Assembly: GCA_039182715.1 (NCBI GenBank)
Contig: JBCDBY010000129.1
Location: 1 to 11,620 of the forward strand
Reading direction: 5' to 3'
Length of the DNA stretch: 11,620 nucleotides
Source: JBCDBY01 sp039182715
Lineage (GTDB): Bacteria; Planctomycetota; PLA2
The position numbers and the translations under genes were made by a program. Under the pieces are notes generated by a model. The model did no database searches. It was not told the DNA's origin and saw nothing but the letters and a program-made list of their open reading frames with translations. Positions 7,266 through 11,620 of the stretch are shown here, in pieces; within the stretch, counting starts at the first letter, position 1, and every line of letters begins with the position of its first letter.

Positions 7266-9323
7266 GTGTGGAGTCGGGTGCTGGCGTGTCTGTGCATTTG
7301 TCTGGTCGCCTGCGGCGGCGGTGAGCCGGAATCGAAGCCTCTGCTGCCCGAGCGCGCGCCGACGGCGCCGTTCGCCCTGCCGGTTACGACGCGGGGCGTC
7401 GGGTCGTTCGTCCTGGAGGACGCCTTCCCGAATCTGGAGCTCGAGAACCTCATCCAGATCCGGGGCTCCAACGACGGCACGAATCGGATCTTCACCGCGC
7501 AGCTCGACGGCGAGGTCCGCAGCTTCGCGAACGACCCCGACGTCGAGGAGACGTCGCTCTTCCTCGATCTGCGCACGGTGGTCGGCCGCGGCCGGCCGCA
7601 CGCCGGCCTGCTCGGCTTCGCCCTCGACCCCGCGTTCGCGCAGAACGGCCGGCTGTACGTCTACTACGTCACCTCCTACCCGCTGCGCTCGCACGTCGTT
7701 CGCTACGAGTCGGACGGCGTCGTCGCGAATCCGGCGAGCGCCGTCGAGCTGCTTGCCTGGGACCAACCCTTCCACACCCACAACGGCGGCGATCTCGTGT
7801 TCGGTCCCGACGGCATGCTCTACCTGGGCAGCGGCGACGGAACCGAACACTCCGACCTGAACGACCAGGGCCAGCGCATCGACTCGTTGTTCGGGGCGAT
7901 CCTGCGATTGCGGCCCGACGGCAGCGCGCCTCCGGACAACCCGTTCTTCGAGGGCCAGGGCGACGCGCGCGACTACGTCTGGGCCTACGGGCTGCGCAAT
8001 CCGTGGAAGCTCTGCTTCGACCCCGAGACCGAGGAGCTGATTGTCGCCGAGGTCGGCCAGGACCGTGTCGAGGAGATCAACGTCATCCGGCGCGGCGGCA
8101 ACTACGGCTGGCCAATCTACGAGGGCGCGCTTCCGTTCCGGAATCCGGACGAAGTGCCGTTCGAGGAATTCGACCCCCCGCTGCACACCTATGGACGCGT
8201 CGAGGGACGCTGCGCGACCGGCGGCGCCGTCTACGCCGGCGAACGGCATCCGTCGCTGCGCGGCACGTATGTCTACACGGACCATGACTCCGCCCGCGTC
8301 TGGGCGTTGCGGCGCGACGGCGGCCGGACCACGTCCGTCACGGAGATCGCGCGCGCCGAGCGACCGGTCGCGATCGACGTCGACGAACTGGGCGAGCTGC
8401 TCATCGCCAACCTGCGCGGCCGGATCCAGCGGCTGGTGCCGGGCAGCCCCACGCCGCTCCCGCCCACGCTGCGCGAAACCGGCCTGTTCGTCGACGTCCC
8501 CAACCTGGTGCCCGAGCCGTCGCTCCAGTACTACGACGTGCGCGTGCCGCTCTGGTCCGACGGCGCGTCGAAGCAGCGCTGGTTCTCGATCCCGTTCGGC
8601 ACCGTGATCGGCGTCGACGACTCCGAGTCGTTCACCTGGCCCACGGGCGCCGTGCTCGTGAAGCACTTCTCGTTCGGCGACACGCGCCTCGAGACGCGCG
8701 TGATGATCAAACGCATCGACGGGTGGGACGGCGCCTCCTATCGCTGGAACGAAGCGCAGAACGCGGCCGTGCGGGTCGACGAGGCGGCCACGGCCGGCTA
8801 CGAAGTCGACGGCGAGCTGCGACTGTGGGACTTCCCGGCTCCGGCGGACTGCTTCCGGTGCCACACCGCGGCGGCGGGGACGGTACTCGGCGCGCGACCG
8901 GCGCAGATGCGGATCGACTACGCCGCCCTCGAGGCGGCGCACATGGTCACACCCGGCTGGAGCGTCGTGGAAGCGCAGCCGACGCTCGTCCCGATCGATG
9001 CCGCGGCGCCGTTGGCCGACCGCGCGCGCAGCTATCTCGATGCGCAGTGCGCGCACTGCCACCGGCCCGGCGGCCCGTCCGGGCTCGACATGGATCTGCG
9101 GTTCGCGCTCGCCCTCGAATCGACCCGGACCGCGAACGTGACGCCGCGGACGCCCATTCTGGGAGTCCCCGAGGAGCGCCGTCTCGCGCCCGGGCGGAGG
9201 GAGTGGAGCACGCTGTGGGAGCGGTTGCGACGCACCGACATCCATCGCATGCCGCCGCTCGGCACCCACCTCCCCCACGACGAGGCGATCGCGCTGATCG
9301 GCGATTGGATCGACGACAGTTGA
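7266..9323 (+). CDS. PQQ-dependent sugar dehydrogenase/dihaem cytochrome c fusion lipoprotein, copy 2
   Basis: 685 aa, the same domain order as the preceding gene. GTG at 7266 is preferred: it keeps the Arg-containing N-region (MWSRV) ahead of the hydrophobic stretch and lipobox LVAC (Cys16). A GTG at 7278 is the alternative. No Shine-Dalgarno is visible; TAGCCT ends 6 nt before the start. The propeller has THNGGDL (His172), FGPDGMLYLGSGDG and YGLRNPW (Arg244). The C-terminal domain starts near residue 400 (LRETGLFVDV) and has CFRCH (529-533), CAHCH (595-599) and HRMPPLG (Met662). The propeller cores of the two copies are clearly similar (VWAYGLRNPW shared, EE-I/D-x-I after VGQ). The signal region, the loops and the segment between the haems (66 versus 76 residues) differ, so the duplication is old. 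It lacks the poly-Gly tether of copy 1. Two copies may serve different substrates or growth conditions (inference). Confidence 0.92.
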   Translation: MWSRVLACLCICLVACGGGEPESKPLLPERAPTAPFALPVTTRGVGSFVLEDAFPNLELENLIQIRGSNDGTNRIFTAQLDGEVRSFANDPDVEETSLFLDLRTVVGRGRPHAGLLGFALDPAFAQNGRLYVYYVTSYPLRSHVVRYESDGVVANPASAVELLAWDQPFHTHNGGDLVFGPDGMLYLGSGDGTEHSDLNDQGQRIDSLFGAILRLRPDGSAPPDNPFFEGQGDARDYVWAYGLRNPWKLCFDPETEELIVAEVGQDRVEEINVIRRGGNYGWPIYEGALPFRNPDEVPFEEFDPPLHTYGRVEGRCATGGAVYAGERHPSLRGTYVYTDHDSARVWALRRDGGRTTSVTEIARAERPVAIDVDELGELLIANLRGRIQRLVPGSPTPLPPTLRETGLFVDVPNLVPEPSLQYYDVRVPLWSDGASKQRWFSIPFGTVIGVDDSESFTWPTGAVLVKHFSFGDTRLETRVMIKRIDGWDGASYRWNEAQNAAVRVDEAATAGYEVDGELRLWDFPAPADCFRCHTAAAGTVLGARPAQMRIDYAALEAAHMVTPGWSVVEAQPTLVPIDAAAPLADRARSYLDAQCAHCHRPGGPSGLDMDLRFALALESTRTANVTPRTPILGVPEERRLAPGRREWSTLWERLRRTDIHRMPPLGTHLPHDEAIALIGDWIDDS

Positions 9324-9332
9324 ACCCTGCCG

Positions 9333-9338
9333 TAGCAT
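9333..9338 (+). promoter_or_regulatory. TANNNT (-10-like, TAGCAT) for the PPIase gene
   Basis: TAGCAT lies in the 22-bp gap after copy 2 and ends 7 nt before ATG 9346. It has the same geometry as at the neighbouring genes. Only a weak GCAGG could be read as a Shine-Dalgarno, and it is too close to the start. Confidence 0.4.
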
Positions 9339-9345
9339 CGCAGGC

Positions 9346-9822
9346 ATGAAGCAGCTGTCGTTCGCCCTCGCCCTGCTGGCCGTCGCCTGCGGCAACGTCA
9401 AGGAGGAATCGGTCGTGGACTCACCGGACACCGCCCCCGACCCCCGCCGCGTCGAGGCGGACCACATCACCGTCGATCACATCCTGATCGGCGTGCGCGG
9501 CGCCCCGCGCATGAGCGCGACGCGTTCGGTCGAGGAGGCGCGCACGCTGGCGGAAGACATCGTCAAGCGCGTCGAGGCGGGCGATAGCTGGATGAAGCTC
9601 AAGAACGAGTTCTCGGACGACCGCAGCGCCCGCGGACCGGGCGGCCCCTACGCGATGGCCAACCGCGGCGTCACGCCCAACGCCGGCGAAGCGCGCCGGG
9701 ATGGGATGGTGCCGGGCTTCGGCGACACCTCCTTCGCGCTCGAGGTCGACGAGATCGGCATCGCGCCCTGGGATTCGCGCAAGAGCCCCTTCGGGTTCCA
9801 CATCATCAAACGCATCAAGTAG
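9346..9822 (+). CDS. Parvulin-type peptidyl-prolyl cis-trans isomerase lipoprotein
   Basis: 158 aa. ATG at 9346 starts a lipoprotein signal, MKQLSFALALLAVAC (Cys15; the -3 residue is Ala, slightly off consensus), followed by an acidic, Pro-rich tether. Residues about 40-158 are one parvulin/PpiC rotamase domain: DHITVDHILIGV with His45, an Ala-rich helix with the LAEDIVKRVEAGDSW pattern, FSDDRSARGPGG (89-100), FGDTSFALEVDEIG (Phe130), and the C-terminal PFGFHIIKRIK with His152. This is the minimal domain without the SurA or PrsA chaperone extension. Expected role: proline isomerisation of exported or membrane-anchored proteins. It lies 22 nt after the second dehydrogenase and may assist these lipoproteins or simply be a neighbour. 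TAGCAT ends 7 nt before the ATG and no Shine-Dalgarno is evident, so it could have its own leaderless promoter. Confidence 0.9.
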   Translation: MKQLSFALALLAVACGNVKEESVVDSPDTAPDPRRVEADHITVDHILIGVRGAPRMSATRSVEEARTLAEDIVKRVEAGDSWMKLKNEFSDDRSARGPGGPYAMANRGVTPNAGEARRDGMVPGFGDTSFALEVDEIGIAPWDSRKSPFGFHIIKRIK

Positions 9823-9839
9823 CGATCCCCCCATCGCGC

Positions 9840-9845
9840 TACGAT
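9840..9845 (+). promoter_or_regulatory. TANNNT (-10-like, TACGAT) for the mini glutamate-synthase gene
   Basis: TACGAT ends 8 nt before GTG 9854 and overlaps by two bases the left arm of the palindrome at 9844-9870. The shared TANNNT spacing favours GTG 9854 as the start over ATG 9869. Confidence 0.4.
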
Positions 9846-9870
9846 GATCCACCGTGTGGTGGTGGATCAT
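9844..9870. repeat. Perfect 10-bp inverted repeat over the start codon (possible operator or hairpin)
   Basis: ATGATCCACC at 9844-9853 and GGTGGATCAT at 9861-9870 are exact reverse complements separated by 7 nt. GTG 9854 sits in the loop and ATG 9869 begins inside the right arm. There is no T-run after it, so it is not a typical intrinsic terminator for the PPIase gene. It could be a dyad operator over the transcription start, or an RNA hairpin that controls translation. Confidence 0.6.
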
Positions 9871-10324
9871 GATCGGGGGATTGCTGGTCGGCCTGTTCGT
9901 CCACGACGTCACCCAGACGAGTTGGCACATCCTGCGCAACTGGCCGGTCGTCGGCCACCTGCGCTACCTGCTCATCAAGATCGGCCCCGGGCTGAGCCAG
10001 TACATCGTGGCGCGCGAGGCGATGTTGTCGATCGGCTGTATCCAGGCGCAGAAGTGCCACACCGGCCACTGCCCCACCGGCGTCGCGACACACGGCAAGT
10101 GGCTCCAGCGTGGCCTGGTGCCGGACGTGAACGCGAAGCGCTTCGCCGCGTACATCAACGCCTTCCGGACCGAGGTACAGCAGGTCACCTACGCCTGCGG
10201 CTACCGCCACCCGGGCGAGTTCACGCTGGCCGACATCGAGTGCAGCTCGGGGCCCAACCGCTTCTCGACGCTGGAGGAGCTGCTGGGGTACGAAAAGAAA
10301 CCCTACGCCCCCGAAAGCGACTGA
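9854..10324 (+). CDS. Miniature glutamate-synthase-like protein: N-terminal anchor joined to 3Fe-4S C-terminal part, FMN barrel missing
   Basis: 156 aa. Residues 1-52 match the start of FMN-binding glutamate synthase family proteins: one membrane segment (IMIGGLLVGLF), then WHILRNWPVVGHLRYLL and GPGLSQYIV. From residue 53 the sequence jumps to the family's far C-terminal part: AREAMLSIGCIQAQKC, then HTGHCPTGVAT, KWLQRGLVPD, and ACGYRHPGEFT. The three cysteines C62-x5-C68-x4-C73 are the 3Fe-4S ligand spacing of glutamate synthase. Full-length relatives have roughly 500 or more residues; the roughly 350-residue FMN/TIM barrel is absent, yet the frame crosses the joint (nt about 10007-10012) without a stop. 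Glutamate synthesis is therefore not expected. It may be a deletion relic, a repurposed membrane Fe-S protein, or an assembly collapse. GTG at 9854 or ATG at 9869 could start it. TACGAT ends 8 nt before the GTG, and a perfect 10-bp palindrome spans both starts. Confidence 0.75.
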   Translation: MWWWIMIGGLLVGLFVHDVTQTSWHILRNWPVVGHLRYLLIKIGPGLSQYIVAREAMLSIGCIQAQKCHTGHCPTGVATHGKWLQRGLVPDVNAKRFAAYINAFRTEVQQVTYACGYRHPGEFTLADIECSSGPNRFSTLEELLGYEKKPYAPESD

Positions 10325-10394
10325 TCCCGAGCCGGGTTCGATTCTCCCGCTGGTGGGTGGCGGCAGAGGGAGGAGGAGGCGCGGGGAGATGGCA

Positions 10395-10425
10395 CGCGGA
10401 GGCACCGCGGAGGCACCGCGGAGGC
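10395..10425. repeat. Tandem 11-bp repeat with CGCGGAGG octamers (left cluster)
   Basis: GCGGAGGCACC occurs twice head-to-tail (10396-10406, 10407-10417), followed by a partial third copy (GCGGAGGC, 10418-10425). This gives CGCGGAGG at 10395, 10406 and 10417. It lies in the convergent intergenic region and is oriented opposite to the right-hand cluster, so the two could pair as a large imperfect stem. Confidence 0.7.
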
Positions 10426-10516
10426 GCGGGGTGCCTTCGGCCCACCGAATTCACACTCTCGATCGCTGCCGGAAGGAGTCCAAGAGCCGCAAGAAACTGT
10501 AGTTGATTCGGACCGT

Positions 10517-10551
10517 TCTCCGCGTCTCCGCGAAGCCTCCGCGTTTCCGCG
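10517..10551. repeat. Inverted CCGCG-octamer cluster (right cluster)
   Basis: Four YYTCCGCG octamers: TCTCCGCG at 10517 and 10525, CCTCCGCG at 10536, TTTCCGCG at 10544, with AAG between the second and third. They are the reverse complement of the left-cluster octamer (CCTCCGCG exactly; the others with one or two changes). Together with the left cluster they bound a segment of about 90 nt. Confidence 0.65.
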
Positions 10552-10581
10552 CGACATTCCCCCGCGCGTCCACGGACGGCG

Positions 10582-11620
10582 TTAGTAGCGAGCGATATAG
10601 ACGTACCCGCCGTCGGTCTTGTAGATGAGGCGGATCGACCCGTCGGGCGCGATGCGTTTCACGCCCTCCTTGTCGCCGATCAGCGTCGAGCCGTCGCGGA
10701 GTCGCACGGCCGAGTAGAGGCGATCGAACTTCGGGCTCTCCCAGAGCCGCTCACCCTTCGCGTTGAACTCGCTCACCACGCCCGCCGACTGCTCGACGAC
10801 CAGCAGCGTCGCGTTGCGCGTGCGCCGCGCGAAATAGGGTCCGCGCAGACCCTCCAGCACCGTCGACTGCGTGCCCCGGCGGCTCACCTCGACGACCTTG
10901 CCGAGGTCCTTGAGCGTGACCAGGAACTTGCCGTCCGGCAGCTCGTAGGCGCAAACCGGTCGGCCGGGAATCGTGAGACGCCAGAGCACCTGCCCGCCCG
11001 CGCCGAGCTCCACGATCTGGTTCACGCTGAATCCCGCGGCGACAAGCAGATTCCCCGCGCGCGTCTCGGAGACGCTGCTGATCGACCCCTTGACCGCCTT
11101 GCTGGACCACGTGCGTCGCCCCGCCGCATCGAACTCGACGATCGTGCGGTCGCCGTACAGAGCGATGACACGCGATCCGTCGCGCCGGCCGCATACCGCC
11201 CACGGCTGGTTCAGGTCCTTCGCGCTCCACACCACGCGCCCGGTCATGTCGAGTTCCACGACCTGACGCTTGCTGTAGAGCGCCACCAGCAGGCGATCGC
11301 GACCGTGCACGACGAGCGGGAGTGGCGTGGCCCACGTCACGGTCGTTCCCTTCGCCTCCAACCACGCGCGCCAGCGCTGCGTCGCGGGGGCGCGTTCGTC
11401 GGGCGAAGCCGACGCGCGGTAGCCGTAGGCGTCGCGCGCGATCGCTTCGAGGACCTCGATCGCCGAGGCGCGGACTCGTTCGTCGCGCGCGCGGAGCAGT
11501 GCGACCAACGGGGCGAGCGCACGCCGGTCCCCCATCTCCGCCAACGCATATGCCACCGCGACCGACCGGTCGCCGTCGAGGCTACTGACGAGTTCGGCGC
11601 GGGCGCGCTCGCCGCCCCGC
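10582..11620 (-). CDS. HEAT-repeat plus beta-propeller (PQQ/BamB-like) protein, 5' end outside the window
   Basis: 345 residues are visible; the start is missing. A GTG at 11556 could be read as a start, but the frame is open to the edge and the residues before it (RAELVSSLDGDRSVAVAYAL) complete a HEAT repeat, so the gene continues to the right. Two HEAT/PBS-lyase-like helical hairpins (to about LVALLRARDERVRASAIEVL) precede a linker and a propeller of about six blades. Each blade has a strand pair ending in a 'V-E-x-D-x-x-G-x-V-x-W' motif: VVELDMTGRVVW, IVEFDAAGRRTW, IVELGAGGQVLW, VVEVSRRGT, VSEFNAKGERLW, VKRIAPDGSIRL. This is the pattern of PQQ-like/BamB-type or NHL-like repeats. No catalytic motif is seen. 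A binding or scaffolding role is likely, but the function is unknown. Its stop faces the mini glutamate-synthase gene across a convergent 257-bp gap. Confidence 0.85.
   Translation of the reverse strand, partial: RGGERARAELVSSLDGDRSVAVAYALAEMGDRRALAPLVALLRARDERVRASAIEVLEAIARDAYGYRASASPDERAPATQRWRAWLEAKGTTVTWATPLPLVVHGRDRLLVALYSKRQVVELDMTGRVVWSAKDLNQPWAVCGRRDGSRVIALYGDRTIVEFDAAGRRTWSSKAVKGSISSVSETRAGNLLVAAGFSVNQIVELGAGGQVLWRLTIPGRPVCAYELPDGKFLVTLKDLGKVVEVSRRGTQSTVLEGLRGPYFARRTRNATLLVVEQSAGVVSEFNAKGERLWESPKFDRLYSAVRLRDGSTLIGDKEGVKRIAPDGSIRLIYKTDGGYVYIARY

Larger units (their letters stand above)
10325..10581. other. Convergent intergenic region, candidate REP/BIME-like element or bidirectional terminator
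   Basis: 257 bp between two converging stop codons. It holds the two inverted octamer clusters, a 6-bp GGCACC/GGTGCC pair (10412-10417 and 10430-10435), and a less GC-rich middle around 10480-10510 (AAGAAACTGTAGTTGATTC). I see no credible gene in it. No U-tract terminator is obvious; the paired clusters may serve that purpose. Confidence 0.5.

Noticed and set aside
7014..9470. A long minus-strand open frame opposite the second dehydrogenase
   Set aside because: It is Arg/Val/Glu-rich shadow sequence with no recognisable domain, and it spans two real plus-strand genes with clear CXXCH and PQQ motifs.
10335..10344. GGTTCGATTC, which looks like a tRNA T-loop (possible tRNA relic or attachment site)
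   Set aside because: The flanking bases do not make a 5-bp T-stem, no CCA end follows, and the sequence where the rest of a tRNA would lie is the coding end of the previous gene.
9844..10506. Overlapping plus-strand open frame in another phase across the mini glutamate-synthase gene
   Set aside because: Its translation is Arg/His/Pro-rich with no homology, while the other phase has unmistakable glutamate-synthase segments.
10395..10551. A CRISPR-like array
   Set aside because: The units are 8-11 bp with almost no spacer and change orientation; there are no cas genes nearby.
11554..11556. GTG at 11556 as the start of the HEAT/propeller gene
   Set aside because: The frame is open to the right edge, and the residues before the GTG complete a HEAT hairpin, so the gene is 5'-truncated by the window.

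Overview
The window is GC-rich, gene-dense bacterial chromosome. It holds eight protein genes, and no RNA gene or transposase that I can support. Four products carry a Sec/lipobox signal, two carry c-type haem motifs, and the exported hydrolase and the CHAT-like protein have signal peptides, so the host has a cell envelope with a periplasm (Gram-negative type). Five of the seven visible start codons lack a convincing Shine-Dalgarno and instead have a TANNNT hexamer ending 6-8 nt upstream, the signature of leaderless transcripts. Composition, the PQQ-dehydrogenase/dihaem fusions and the CHAT/TPR and HEAT/propeller proteins would fit Planctomycetota, Myxococcota or an Acidobacteria-like lineage; I cannot choose between them from this sequence.

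Layout. On the minus strand, reading leftwards from 5058, are an exported alpha/beta-hydrolase (esterase/PHB-depolymerase type) fused to a PDZ domain, a small lipoprotein with a Gly/Ser/Arg-rich tail, and a large TPR protein ending in a degenerate CHAT domain. The last runs off the left edge only residues short of its expected C-terminus. Gaps of 9 and 7 nt suggest one operon. Divergent from it, across a 51-bp shared promoter region, is a plus-strand series: two tandem paralogous lipoproteins (PQQ-dependent glucose/sorbosone-dehydrogenase propeller fused to a dihaem cytochrome domain), a parvulin-type peptidyl-prolyl isomerase lipoprotein, and a short gene that looks like an FMN-binding glutamate synthase with its whole flavin barrel removed in frame. 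A 257-bp convergent intergenic region follows with inverted clusters of a CGCGGAGG octamer. Last is the 3' part of a minus-strand HEAT-repeat/beta-propeller protein that enters from the right edge.

How they may work together (inference). The divergent block looks like an envelope module. The PDZ-hydrolase could release sugar or hydroxy-acid substrates, the two dehydrogenase-cytochromes could oxidise aldoses outside the inner membrane and pass electrons through their own haems, and the lipoprotein PPIase could assist folding of these multi-domain lipoproteins. The most unusual items are the miniature glutamate-synthase relic with its iron-sulfur cysteines intact, the CHAT domain without its catalytic cysteine, and the consistent leaderless-promoter pattern.
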